DNA of 64,000 nt from Lucifuga dentata (GCA_014773175.1 VXCM01002112.1:1-64000), one strand, 5' to 3'; counted from the stretch's first letter, positions 48,341-59,808 are shown. A program made the numbers and translations. The notes: generated by a model from the letters alone, not told the origin.

Positions 48341-49260
48341 CCACACAGGCAAGGAGAAATCACAGCTCAGACTCTGCCAACGTGCCTCTGAGCAAGCCGG
48401 CCTTGATGAATGGCCTCTGTGACATCAGCTGCTGTCTCTCCGCGTACATTTGTGAATGCTTTGTACCAGATGAAGGAGCTATTATGTGGAAGAGAGAAGG
48501 CGGAGTATAGTCGGGGTTTGTCTGGGGGAGTTGGCGAGGGGAAGCAAACTCCTGACATTGGAGTTGTGGCAGGAGTCCAAACAGCCACAATGTTCAATGG
48601 AGAGAACAAGTCATTATTGTGTCACACACACTGAGAAATACTGTGGGCTGGAGGGCAGCAGTGTGACTTTGTCAGTAACCGACAGGTCATTCAACTCCAC
48701 TTCCTTCCTCAAAGTGCTGCCAGCTTATCATCCTCACCATTTTAGCCAGAATAATAACCACATGTTGGATATTTCCAAAACAACACATTTCCCAGGGTTG
48801 GAGTTTGGTGGAACAACCTGCAAACGGCTAATGTTTCTGCAGCATTCCCTAAAGATTCCTCTTCTGTAATGTTTATTATAACTTTTACAGAACATTCAGA
48901 GAACATTCTGGTTTGATTTAATGGTTCCAAAAACATTCCCATTTTTATGTAAAATTTCCTCGTGGCAGTGTAAATATGTTTTCTAAAGGTTGTCTTTTAG
49001 CTACTTCATTAAACTCTCACAGAACCAGCGGGGAACATTGTGAGAGCCACATCTTTTACACCTTAAGGGAACTAGGAAAACTCAACCTTGTGGGAATCTT
49101 CTCTCCTTAGAGAACGTTTCTGAAAATATTCCAAGAACATTACGAGAACCAAACATGCATTAATAATCAATAATTCAGATAAAACTGACTGAAACATGTA
49201 AGTGTAATGTGAAAGTAGTGACAAATCCACAGAGAATTATCACCAAACTCTGCAGTTCTA
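48341..49260. other. Unassigned sequence
   Basis: Overlapping 70-127 codon frames on both strands (48360-48870) lack domains. 48880-49150 repeats gaacattc/agaaccat-like strings (aacattcagagaacattctg), probably a decayed short-period repeat. Confidence 0.45.
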
Positions 49261-49330
49261 TGCAACGTAATGTGTATGGGTAGTATTTATTGGGCTGAAA
49301 TGTGAAAAAATCACCCATATGCTCCTTTAA
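49261..49330 (-). mobile_element. Family A solo terminal repeat
   Basis: Ends atatgctcctTTAA with attgggctgaaatgtg before it; no matching opposite terminus nearby. Confidence 0.7.
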
Positions 49331-49479
49331 GCCAGCTTTGTGTCAGTATTTTGGTTTTAGCTGCACATTTACTGTACACTTGATTCTTATCTGCTCTTAT
49401 CAAACCTGTTTACGGCAGTAAACTGTGATAAGACGACTAAATGCCACCTGACTGGCACCAAATACAATGAACTGATATT

Positions 49480-49705
49480 TTTCTCAGGAGTTGGTGGAGA
49501 CCAAAACAGAGAAATAAAGACAGTAAATACTAGACTTACATCCATCAGGGCGCAAGTGTTGCTCTGTGTCTGCTGAATGTGTAAGTAGCTAATTGTTTGC
49601 TAACACATTAGGAATAACATCATAAGGAAATGTGTCAGGACTGTGTGTCAGTCAGCTTGCTTTTGTTCTCTTGCCACCTAGAGGCCAAAAATAATTAAAG
49701 CAGCT
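49480..49705 (-). repeat. Family B repeat, copy 3
   Basis: The minus strand reads ttttggcctctaggtggcaa, then cacacagtcctgacacattt, cacattcagcagacacagag and ccaccaactcctgagaaaa, in the same order as copies 1 and 2. Confidence 0.65.
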
Positions 49706-52536
49706 ACAAAATATTTATTAGACACTAATGTGTCTAATAAATATTTTGTGGTTGTTTGTGGTTGTAAATAATATGTGGTTGTTCTTGTGTTGACTACATT
49801 GTGTCTTTCATTCTGTCTTTCATTTTGAGGCTGTAGTTTATGGTGGTGTTGAAAGTTGGTGTTATTTTTAAATATACAACCTCCAAATTTATCATAAAGT
49901 TGTAACACCTCTGATACAGAGTCAACAGTAAGATTATTGCAGCTTCAGTTTAGACTGAACCTCTATCTAAAGAGCTGGGCTATCATAAAAAAATAAAACA
50001 TTTCAGTGCAGGATAAAACATTAATAAATAAATATGAAAGTAGTCACCCAAAGACTCCATCTGCTCATCGTCCCTCTGACACTGTAAAAAAAAAAATAAA
50101 ACTCTTTGCTGGGGAAGTAAAACACTTCATGGTTTAACAAGGCGACTTGTAAAACAGAGTGCCCTGATGGCTATTGGTGATATAAATTTTCCTTCCATTA
50201 AACGTCTCTTGAGGTAAGCATGCCAAGCAGCATCTGATGCACTTAGCTGAGGCAGACGAGGATATTGTCTGTCTGCTGTATTATCCACAGCAGCTGCCCA
50301 ATTTCTACGACATTCCTGTCTGTCTGTTGAAAGAAAGGCCTCTCATTCAGCCTTGGGAGGAAAGTCGCGGACATGTCTGCATCTCTTCAGTGAAGCTCCC
50401 GTGAACGTGCTTGTATAAGCTTCCTCGCTCTCTGTGTCTCTTTTTAACTGTGCTGTGGGGCTCATGAATCGGTCATGATCATGGCTATGCTCAATCTGCG
50501 GCAAAGGCATTAAGTGCTGCAGAAGAGCAACTTGCTTCCCCACAAAGGAGGAACGATGGCACTCTGGGACAGGCAGTTTAGTGACTAGTGGAGCATAAAA
50601 TGTTCACTCAGAAAAGACGAAATGAAGGGTAGAAAGGTAACTCTGCCAGAGTGTATGACGTATTGCTGATGTATACCAGGCCCACATTTCTCAAGGGGAT
50701 GAGATTTCTGAGCAGAAGACCCAGAGACAAGTACAAATCTAGTAGAAATTTAAATGGTGGTAGCAAAATTCTGGAAACCATCAGTGCAGCTGCTTTGTTC
50801 TAACATGGTTTGAGTCTATTTCTTCTCTCTGCAGCCAAGGCCTGCAGCATTGATTCTGAGTTAACTAGGTTGGTAAATGGGCCGCTGCACTGACAGGCTG
50901 GTGTGTGTGTCTTATCAAATGTTCATTATAAGGGACATAAAATAAAAAATGTTATGCACAATATGACCATAACAATATATTTGCAAGGGACTGAGAGAGA
51001 TTTTAGTCAGTATATCTGACTCAAAGCTGAGATTTCTGGGATTTTGTACTTTCAGGCCTGAAAGCTGCAATTCCATCTAAGAAGGCCAACAAGGCAAAAA
51101 TAAAACCTGAAAAAGCTGGATTTTTGCAGTTATTATTGTCGAATTGCAATATATTACCTCCTCACCAGGTATTTATATTGGTCTCTGTCAGCTACTGTAT
51201 TGATCCCACATGGGGAGCACTATTTATTTATTTATTTATTTATTTATTTATTTTTTAAATTAACCTGACCTGTGGAAGGGATTAGAAAATTCTATAAGAA
51301 GAGTAATGTTTATCAATATTGTTGCAATTCTAATTGGTCACCAATAGAGGTCGATAAAGGTCATAGATTACTGATTGGCTTTTATAAAAAGCTCTCAGAT
51401 GTGTGCAATGTTTTCCCAAAAATGCACAAAATATTCTCAACAAACTTTGTGTCAGCGAATTAAACATTCAGATCCGGCTTTAATTATGTGTTCGTTCCCA
51501 AATCCATTCAGTAAAATAACAATTTTCAACTATGTTCGCATCAGTTTCTGTTTACAACAGATGAAATGTGACAAAAATAAATGACATTTGAGTCCGTGGA
51601 ACTTCAGCAAAGCACAGCGAGCTTGTCTACAAAACTTCAGTACAAAAGAAAACATGCAGAAAGATGCAAACATGATCATCGGTCCACATCACAGCTTACC
51701 CTGCAGTTATTTTGTTCTGCTTGGCTTTTCAAGCATGATGAAAGGCTCCCTATCAGACAGCAGCATTTGTCTCTTCATACCCATAAATCCTTATGATCTG
51801 GGATTGTTTCCTGCACAAAACATATAATAGACAGTAACCCAAATATGCCATCGGTATACACCCTCAACACTGAAAGACATACAGAAGGTTATGTCTTCAT
51901 ATATTATCTGGGGGCAGTTGTGTCAAACTGTGCATTGATCCACTGTATCAACGGTAGCTGTAACTAATACTTGATATGAGTGGTCATTTCTGCTGCATTA
52001 AGCTTTAGTAAAGGGAGCTTGTCAACTGATAGTGTTCCAAAGCAATGAATCATGGGATAAAGATTGCCTAATAAATGTATCTCCATATCGTCATATATCA
52101 TGTTGTACCAGAACAACATGAATAAAATTTGGAGTATGATTTCCACCAGCACCAACCAAAGCAAAATGATACCATGCAGATAAATGCCTTCAACGGAGCA
52201 ATAAGAGATGTATTATTAATTATGTCATTTTTTTTATTTGTTTGATATTTATCAGGATTACTGAGCAGATTGCAATTTAATTTGGTGGGAAGTTACCATG
52301 GGTCAATGTGCAGATAGCACCACCATGTAGAAAATAATTAGGCACTGTACATTTTGTTTCAGTAAACAAACTGTAACCATAGAAACCTTTTTTTTTTAAA
52401 AATCCCAGATTCCTTCCTATCAATTAAGAATATTTCTACCTTAAGAGATTGTTCAAAACTCCTAAATTTGATGTAGTTTTCATTCAAATTTTGTGCATAT
52501 TTGTATCCTGTATTTGGCATAAAGTGCCGTAACTCT
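49706..52536. other. Mostly unique intergenic sequence
   Basis: No gene recognised. 50200-50560 is a unique GC-balanced stretch that may be conserved. A (TTTA)n array lies at 51221-51256. Confidence 0.45.
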
Positions 52537-52798
52537 TTAAAGGACCATACCAATGATTTTGCATGTTTAAGCCCAATAAATACAACCTGCATACACGTTA
52601 CATTACTGCCAACCAATTTCCAAAACATACTACTGAAGCAGTAAATATATATATATATATATATATTCATATATATATATAGATATAGATATATATCTAT
52701 AGATATATATATATATTCAACCTTCCAGACTACCATTGGTTTCAGTTCATTCAAGAATGCTATTAAAATCAACTTGTAGAGACAAAATACGCATGAGA
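52537..52798 (+). mobile_element. Family A element, copy 8 (5' part only)
   Basis: TTAAAGGACCATACCAATG with tgcatgtttaagcccaataa and the ccttccagactaccattgg landmark; homology fades after cttgtagagac. An AT-rich array with inverted tatagata/tatctata units (52645-52715) occupies the same internal site as the (AT)n run of copy 1. Confidence 0.8.
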
Positions 52799-54817
52799 TA
52801 TGTATATGTGTTTTGTTTTTTTTTGACTCTAATTTATTGACAGATTATGATTTTTTTTTCTGTCTTTTTCTTTTCCCTTTTTTTTTGGAGGCATTGGGTT
52901 GANTTTTTTTTTTTTTTTTTTTTTTTTGCGGATGGTTTATATTATTCACAGTGTGCCATTGCCTGTAGAAAACCAAAAATAAAAATTGTCAGATGAAATT
53001 TATGTTATGTATTATCTAAAAAAATTCATGGTCACCAACAGTAGATCAGGATAACCATCAGTTACTGCGTGTATTTTGATGTAGATTAAAAATTCTCAGC
53101 ATCCATTATTAAAAAGATCTTTTAGAGAATTGTGTGTGGACCTGACTGCTCTCTGAGTGCCTTCTATTTTACAGGTTGACTCGTCTTCCGATCCCGAACT
53201 GTCAGAACTTTTGCTACTCTGGGAAATTCATGCAGCTATTTCCCATTATTTTGACCTTAACCCACAGACCCACAGTGCAGGTCACTGGATGCTGCGACTG
53301 AACTCTGTGCTGTGACACTTTCTACAGAGCTGTGGGGCTTAAATGTCATTTCAGTCCTGGCTGATGAGGCTAAATGCAGCCTGCATACATTCAGAGGAGG
53401 AGATGGAGGAATAAATGCAGAGAGGAAGAAGCAGAATGTGTGTGAGAGAGGGAGGAATGCAGTTTGAGCATGATGCATTTGCTGACCTTTACTCCATTTG
53501 GGACGTCGTGTGCAAAGGTATCTGGAGGCTGTCATGCTGTGTCAGCGCAATCTTCTTCCTGTCAGTGATGGAGAGTTACCATGGGACATTGAACCAGCAG
53601 CATCGTTACGAAGAACGCGTGCTGCTCTGATTTTTGTTTGACATCTCGTCCAAACATTTCCAGCACAATTTATTTACAGACTGAGTGTCACTGCAATGGT
53701 GTGTACACGTAGACAATGTTTTCACTTTGGCCACAATGTTCAAGAGCAGATCCATCCATCCTTCTGTCCATTCATCTTCAGGCCGTGCTTACTTATATGA
53801 AGGTGTCCTTGCAGCAGCAAAGCCTTTTCTGACTTTCTGCAATGCCACCGATTCATCCCAGACAATGTTTACTGTCAGAATCAAATTGTTTCCAAGCCCA
53901 AGCAATTGTATAACTGGAAGCTTTTGAAGGAGAATAATGTGAGCTTGAATGCCCAAATTTGAGACGCATGTGTTTAGACATAGATACAGCCGATTGTCTC
54001 ATTTGAAGTGACGAACAGATGTATTCATTCAATAAAACTGACTTCTTGCGTCACGCTCTTTGAAGGAAAGCTGCACTTTTGCCATTTCCCCAAGGAGAAG
54101 TGTTTGGATAAGCCAAGCTTTAACTTACTTTCTTACTTAACAGACAATTTGAGCTGTAATAATGTAGCTAATGTGGCTAATACCAACTGTAATTTGACAC
54201 GTTAGGATACAACGAGAAATCAATCTGTAACTTGAAAAGGGTAATGGCTCGATGCTGGGAGGTAAATGTGTTCTACTTTCACAAACTCAGTTTCAACTCT
54301 CCTCCAGGTAATAAAAAATCCCTTTTATTGTCTCAACACTAAACTCATCAAACTCTTTAAAGCGTGCATTAGAGGACCATTCTGTTTGGTTTACATGTTC
54401 CTTATGTGTGTTGAGCAGAAAGTCCTGTGTGTGTTTGTGCAACTTATCGGTTGCTGATATGGCAGCAAGGCTTTAAAACAGGACAGTTTATAAAGGCTGT
54501 CTCCCATTCTAATCATTTATATTTGCTGAATGGTGATTAACGCAAAAATTGAAGAGTTGAGTGATTCCTGTTAAAATAATAAAGTCAGGCCCAGATTTTT
54601 TACCTCAGCTATCAAGGTTACTATGTTTGTTTGCAGGATGTCTCACAACGTTATGGATGGATTTGGATGCCATTTGGGGGACAGACAGATAATATCGAGA
54701 GACGTGATTCAATTTTGGAGGTGATCCAGATGATATCCAGGATCCAAGACCAAGAAGAAGTTTTTAGCCTATAAAATCCTTCCCAGAGGTATGCGCTTTC
54801 AGAGTGCCTTCTTGTTA
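52799..54817. other. Unassigned sequence with T runs and one N
   Basis: N at 52903 precedes a T run. From 53100 to 54810 the sequence is mostly unique, with no frame that resembles a known protein. An atccatccatcc-like string lies near 53751. Confidence 0.5.
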
Positions 54818-55402
54818 TTAAAGGACCATATCACCATTTTGTATGTTTGAAGTTAATATATTCAATTTTCAGACGCGTAAAGTTACTGACAATCATTTCC
54901 CAAACGATAAAACCGTATTTCGGCTTTCCTGATATTTTGCAAAATCTCTTAATCTTTCAAAATCAAATACTCAAGTGATACACCCACCTTAAAAATCAAT
55001 GTTTTGCCTGTTAATAGTTATGCAGCCTTATGAAGTCATGGCCATTAAAATTTTTTGATAAATGCAGGTCAGGTCTTCTTTTGGGACTATATTCCCCAGT
55101 GGAGACATACATTCACTCCGCGCTTTTTATCGCACTTAAACGCTAAAATTACATAACTTTGAAAAAACCTGAATATTCATGGTGATGGATTACCTATCCC
55201 AAGAACGTTTCAAGTATCAACAAGTTGAATTTAATAGCGTACCAGAATGAACTGAAACCAAAGGAGGTTTGGAAGGTAGGAAAAACATTTGTAATTCACC
55301 ATTCCAGTAGTATGCTTTGGGAAATGATTGCCAGTAATGTTACGTGTATGAAAATTGAATATATTATGCTCAAACATACAAAATGGCTGGTATGGTCCTT
55401 TA
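54818..55402 (-). mobile_element. Family A element, copy 9 (subfamily 2, full length)
   Basis: 585 bp with TTAA at both ends (54818-54821, 55399-55402). Inverted interior (caagtatcaacaagttga, ggtttggaaggtagg). Carries the subfamily-2 marks gttactgacaatcatttccc and, at the other end, its complement. Confidence 0.9.
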
Positions 55403-55463
55403 AGACCTACCTACATTAATATACAGAGCCTGGGCCACGGCAAAAAAAAAAAAAAAAAAAAAA

Positions 55464-55548
55464 TGAAATGATTGTCAGTAACATTACATGTAGGAAAATT
55501 GAATATATTAGGCTCAAACATGCAAAATGGGGTGGTATGGTCCTTTAA
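55464..55548 (-). mobile_element. Family A extra terminal repeat after oligo-A
   Basis: After copy 9 and a 22-base A run (55442-55463), a second right terminus follows: gaaatgattgtcagtaacat ... ggctcaaacatgcaaaatgg ... ggtccttTAA. It duplicates about 85 bp of subfamily-2 terminal repeat, not the whole element. Confidence 0.85.
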
Positions 55549-56753
55549 CTACACAGCTGGCACATTGTAAAACAGTGCCTGCGTTTAACTATTACCCCCA
55601 CGTGTGTACGTGTGCATAGATGGCGGAGGCTGATCTGTGTGAAGCAAGCTGAAGCTTATTTCCCCCCGGCTCTCTCCGCTCCGCTCACCACGCCGTGAGC
55701 TAATCAGTACTGAAGCCTGGACTCCTCCAGCTCTGGAAAAATAGCTGGGAGACTTAGAGCGAGGTGTCTCTGTCTTTAAAACTAAATCATCACATTACCA
55801 TTTCTCAAGCAGCCGCTCTCAGCAAACATGACTAATACAAGATTCTTTTTTTTTTTTTCTTTTTTTGCTTAGCTGTAATGTTGTAATTCAGAGTGACTTG
55901 CAATAAGAGCAGCAGGATACGGAGCTTTAACTGCTGCATGAGGAACCAACATGCATGCCTGCAAATGTGAAAGCCATGGGGAATTTAAAAAAAAAAAAGG
56001 CGTAATATCCCTTTGACTCAAGAATCACAATGTTCAGCATGACAGAGAAGGAAAAAAAAAAGAGTGTATTTTTTTGTTTACATCACATCACAGCAGAAGC
56101 AGGTAGAAGTTTCTGGATATGAATTATTTTTCATAGCAGCTTACAGTCAAACTTCAATAATATTCGGATTAAGGCTTTTGTTTTTTTTATGGAGAAATTT
56201 CAGAGCGAAATCGATTCGTTTCAATTTCAGCACCACGACTAGTGGATTCGCTTGTGGGGGTGAACTAAGTTCGTGCGATGGCAAAATTATATTGCACTGC
56301 AGCAAAATACTAAATCGTCATGATGATTTTGTGCTGATAAATCCATGTGATGCTTTCACGTAGAGTTCAATTTTGTGAACTTTGACACACGAATTCATGC
56401 TGGTGGCCAATCACAAGCCATCTCGGTACTGCTGGCATTTGACGAAACATAGGGAACTGTAGTCCAAAATGGAGGAAGCTGTCATATTAACTTACCGTTT
56501 GATTTTGTCCAACCCTGAACTTCGACCCCTAATCCACAAGAGAGTAGAGCTGAAGTGCAAGGCAGAGAGGAGCATCGACCAGGGAGAGCTAATCGATCAC
56601 CAATAACAGAGATACACGAACATAACTATTGAATACTGATGAGGAACAGCAGGAAGCAGAAAATGCTAACCTCTGCCAAGGCCCAACATTTCTCTGATTT
56701 CCCCTTTTTTTCCCAATTTTGAGCCAGACTTTGACAATTATAACATTGACATC

Positions 56754-56786
<33 letters not shown>

Positions 56787-56901
56787 GATTTATCATGCAA
56801 ATTCATTACATATCTTCTGGATCTATATCTGTAAATTCTGAAAATATGTCAACACACTTTGCATACTACTGAATCAGTATCATCTTAGCTTTACATTGGT
56901 A
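55549..56901. other. Unassigned sequence
   Basis: No host gene. About 55650-55830 is GC-balanced and unique. 56120-56610 has the look of a decayed transposon and contains the small open frame listed at 56469. Confidence 0.45.
56469..56606 (+). pseudogene. Possible transposon-derived small ORF
   Basis: A 45-codon frame starting MEEAVILTYRLILSNPELR and ending at TAA 56604-56606. The composition looks protein-like and the MEEAV start recalls the beginning of some fish Harbinger open frames, but I cannot identify a domain. It could equally be a chance frame. Confidence 0.25.
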
Positions 56902-57338
56902 GTAGTTGCGTGTTTCTAGCCCATCCTGGTCCTTAAGTACTTTTTTCCCCATCCTTCCCTGCTCTCCTCACACCTGATGAGCTAAGCAGGTATGTATAGC
57001 CAATCACAATCTGGCATCTGCCACCAAGTCTTCAAGTAAACACATCTAGCAGCTAATCAGGTGAAGGAGCAGGGAGAGATGGAAAATATGGAGTGTTGTG
57101 GTACTTGAGGACCAGGGGGCTATTTCACAAAAGCAGAATTCAGAAATCCAGGATAACAGAAAAAGTGAAGCTTGACCTAGTCTAGTCAGTGCATCCTGGC
57201 TTTATCCGTTTCAAGTTGGCCAAGCCAGGTTAAGGAGGTATGACTCGATGAAGCCAGGTGTAAGTAACTGGGGTAAATGCACTTTCATGGCTTTCTTCAA
57301 CAGACCATGAGGTTGATCACAGATTTACTGATGCTGAC

Positions 57339-57499
57339 ATGGAGAAGACGCGTGCAGCGGACTTTACAACCAGTGAGCAGCAGCTACTAACGGAAGCTTA
57401 CGAGGAAGGAAAGCATATAATATGTAAAAAAGGAAACACGTTCGCTGTAATAAAACAGCAAGGAAAAGCATGGCAGACAATAGCAGACCGACTGAATGC
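57339..57499 (+). pseudogene. Harbinger Myb/SANT-like protein, first exon remnant
   Basis: Frame MEKTRAADFTTSEQQLLTEA, continuing with YEEGKHIICKKGNTF and GKAWQTIADRLNA. The FTxxEQxxL...YEE...W..IAdrlNA pattern is that of the Myb/SANT-like DNA-binding domain in the accessory (ORF1-type) protein of Harbinger transposons and in its domesticated relative NAIF1. In these elements it is thought to bind the transposon ends and help bring the nuclease to the nucleus. A gtgaat donor-like site follows at 57500, so the next codon (TGA) need not be a true stop. The rest of the gene is broken. Confidence 0.7.
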
Positions 57500-57708
57500 G
57501 TGAATAACCTAAAAATATACTGCTCTTAATTGAAACTGCCATAATTATACCATTGAAGGAGTTACTGGTCATTTGCACAAATAAACAGTTGTACACTTTG
57601 CCTTAAAAGTGAGCAGTGGAAGTTCATAGAGTTAACACTCAGAAAACTGAAGACATGAAGACAATCCACAATGCTAGAATATGTATTAAGACCATGTATA
57701 TTATGCAC

Positions 57709-57710
<2 letters not shown>

Positions 57711-57751
<41 letters not shown>
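57711..57751. repeat. (CT)n microsatellite
   Basis: About twenty CT units inside the Harbinger element. Confidence 0.95.
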
Positions 57752-57753
<2 letters not shown>

Positions 57754-58112
57754 GACCTATTTAGTCCATAATGGATAAGAAGAAGTCAGTGATATGGTAC
57801 TCATACAAAAATATCATATTTATAACAGGACCCAGACGCTGTACAGCCTGAGAGTCTACCTGGCAACTGAGCACTACCTGAAGGACATCCACACCATGCA
57901 CAGTTCCTGCTGTGCTAATTGATACGTGTTTTACAGAATTCACAAACCGTCAGATGTCTGTACAGCACACACTTTAAAAAAAACAAAGCAAACAAAAAAA
58001 AAAAAAAAAANAAAAAAAAAAAAAAAAACAGAGTTGGCAAAGGTGAAAATCCAATATCACAAAAAAACAAAAACAAAAACAAAAACAAAACAAAAAAGCA
58101 AAACTGCAGGAC

Positions 58113-58193
58113 TTGAACATAGATATGGAAATAAAAAGACACAGGAAATTGGACTTGGAAATCCAAAAACTAGAAAAAGAAGTGATAATTTAA
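58113..58193 (+). pseudogene. C-terminal helix remnant of the Myb/SANT-like protein
   Basis: Frame LNIDMEIKRHRKLDLEIQKL followed by EKEVII and a TAA stop (58191-58193). This charged, heptad-like string matches the coiled C-terminal end common in these proteins. It lies downstream of an oligo-A run with N (58011) and is out of continuous frame with the N-terminal exon. Inferred to belong to the same dead gene from order and strand. Confidence 0.5.
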
Positions 58194-58369
58194 ATGCACA
58201 CTGTAAGCGTGACTGTAACACGTCTCTCCCAAACTCCCAGCAGACAAGTGATCCCAGCAAAATAAAAGGTCAAAAATCATTGTGGTGTCCTCCCCCTTAT
58301 CTCAACAACTGCAGTAATATATTCATCAAACCTCTAACAACAATATGAACAGCAGTCTTCATAAACACA

Positions 58370-58377
58370 ATCTAATG
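58370..58377. other. Left 8-bp target duplication of inner hAT
   Basis: atctaatg, one mismatch to the right copy atctaacg at 58989-58996. Confidence 0.8.
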
Positions 58378-58988
58378 CAGAGCTAGGCAACCTGTGGCTC
58401 CAGAGCTGTGTGCGGCTCTTTTGCCCATCTCCTGTGGCTCCCTGAGGCTGTGACAAAAAATTATATGGAAATGAACAATGTTTTGTTTTTTTTTTTTTAA
58501 ATTTAATTTTAATTCATTATTGTAAGTAATCCATAGCTCAGGAGACTCAAGACTAGCATTTATGTATACATCCATGCTAGCAACTGCTATTGAGGTTTGG
58601 CAAAATTAAGAGGAAAAGGCACCAGGCAGCAGATGTAGGCTATGATGCATATTTTAGTTCATGAAATATTAAAACATTTTTTTTAATTCAAAAAGCTCTG
58701 TAGTTGTATAATTTCATAAATGTAACAAAACATGGTATTATTGTAATGTAAATGCAAAGTTAAAGTACCGAATAATCATAAATAGCCCACTGCAGAGTAG
58801 TCACGTGGTGAAACATTTTAATGAATGCTCATTTACACCTATGACTAATGTTGATAGGCTAATTTAGCCTTAATAAGCTGTGTTACCTTCATTATAAAGC
58901 TCAAATATATTTTGTGGCTCCAGACAGATATATACTGTATATATGGGCCAAAAATGGCTCTTTTGATAGCAAAGGTTGCGCACCCCTG
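58378..58988. mobile_element. hAT-type MITE (GGCTC termini) inside Harbinger
   Basis: A 611-bp element starting cagagctaggcaacctgtgg and ending aaggttgcgcacccctg. The ends are inverted repeats of the familiar ggctc/ggttgc hAT type, with gtggctcc repeated near both ends. The flanking octamers atctaatg and atctaacg differ by one base and represent the 8-bp hAT target duplication. No transposase. Confidence 0.85.
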
Positions 58989-58996
58989 ATCTAACG
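58989..58996. other. Right 8-bp target duplication of inner hAT
   Basis: atctaacg, one mismatch to 58370-58377. Confidence 0.8.
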
Positions 58997-59026
58997 TAAC
59001 AATGACTATCACATATTGTATCACAT

Positions 59027-59300
59027 CACTCAGGTCAGCTGAACAGATGCTTCTGGTCATTCAGGTCCAGACTGAAGCTTAAGGGACACAGGGCCTTTGT
59101 GGTAGCAGCTCCAAAACTTTGGAATAGTTTACCCTCCACATTAAGACTGCACCCACTTAACTGGCTTTAAATTGCAGCTAAAAACTTATCTGCTTCTCCT
59201 TAGCCTTTTAAAACCAGCCTGAAATTTGACTTCTGCTGTATTGTGTCTTAGAATCATGTTTTATGGTTGTTTTTGGTGTTTTGTGTTTTATTTCTCTACT

Positions 59301-59343
<43 letters not shown>

Positions 59344-59424
59344 TATTTGTGTTTTATAGCTATACAGCACTTTGGTCAACCTTGTTGTTTTTAAATGTGC
59401 TTATAAATAAATTGACTTGACATG
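59027..59424 (+). mobile_element. LINE 3' end inside Harbinger
   Basis: A short C-terminal reverse-transcriptase string GHRAFVVAAPKLWNSLPSTL continues RLHPLNWL and meets a stop. The AFxVAAPxLWNSLP pattern is characteristic of fish L2/Rex-type LINE C-termini. A 3' UTR follows, with a 40-base T run (59302-59341), ending ataaattgacttgaca. It is 5'-truncated. The left border is approximate. Confidence 0.7.
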
Positions 59425-59808
59425 AATAATTATAAAAATAATAACGGCCACAATGTTAAAATAATTACAGTACTTAACTGAATGGCAATATGTGTCTGGT
59501 ATTTTAATGCAGCCTAATAAAAATAAAGCAAAATACATACATACATAAGAACATGGAATAACTGTAAAAACACATTGGTTTCTGATCGGAGTGACTGCTG
59601 ACTGAACAGATAAGGCACCAGGATTCATCAGGCCTGGCTGTTAACCTGGTCTGGAGCAGGCTAGCTGCACAGAATAAATCTCCATGCTAACTTATGTTCC
59701 ACTGCTTTCATGAGTCACAGCTAAATTCAGCCAGGATAACTGGAAAATCCCAGCTTAATCCGCTATCTAGGTTTGTGAAATAGCCCTCAGGATGAGAACC
59801 ACTGCTGT

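Larger units (their letters stand above)
57116..59787 (+). mobile_element. PIF/Harbinger-type transposon, degenerate
   Basis: Inverted termini ggggctatttcacaaa (left) and tttgtgaaatagccct (right), with ggataac near the left end matched by its complement gttatcc-type sequence near the right. It is flanked by CAG (57113-57115 and 59788-59790); CWG and TWA 3-bp duplications are known for Harbinger elements. It carries remnants of a Myb/SANT-like protein gene but no recognisable DDE nuclease. A hAT MITE and a LINE fragment have inserted inside it. Confidence 0.75.
56902..59808. mobile_element. Outer hAT-like MITE hosting a nested cluster
   Basis: The left side ends ggtacttgaggaccag (to 57115) and the right side resumes caggatgagaaccactgctg (from 59788). 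Together they rebuild a fish repeat whose ends are mutually inverted: catcctggtccttaagtac on the left against gtacttgaggaccaggatg across the junction. Without its insert it would be about 230-240 bp. The exact ends and target duplication are unclear. Confidence 0.55.

Noticed and set aside
48486..48869. 127-codon plus frame overlapping minus frames of 76-80 codons
   Set aside because: Overlapping frames on both strands without domains suggest chance, although the region is GC-balanced.
51221..51256. (TTTA)n array considered as a LINE or SINE tail
   Set aside because: No retroelement body adjoins it on either side; treated as a simple microsatellite.
57926..58348. 140-codon plus frame with long Lys runs
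   Set aside because: Lys runs come from oligo-A around N 58011. Only the out-of-frame C-terminal helix (58113-58193) has support as a transposon relic.
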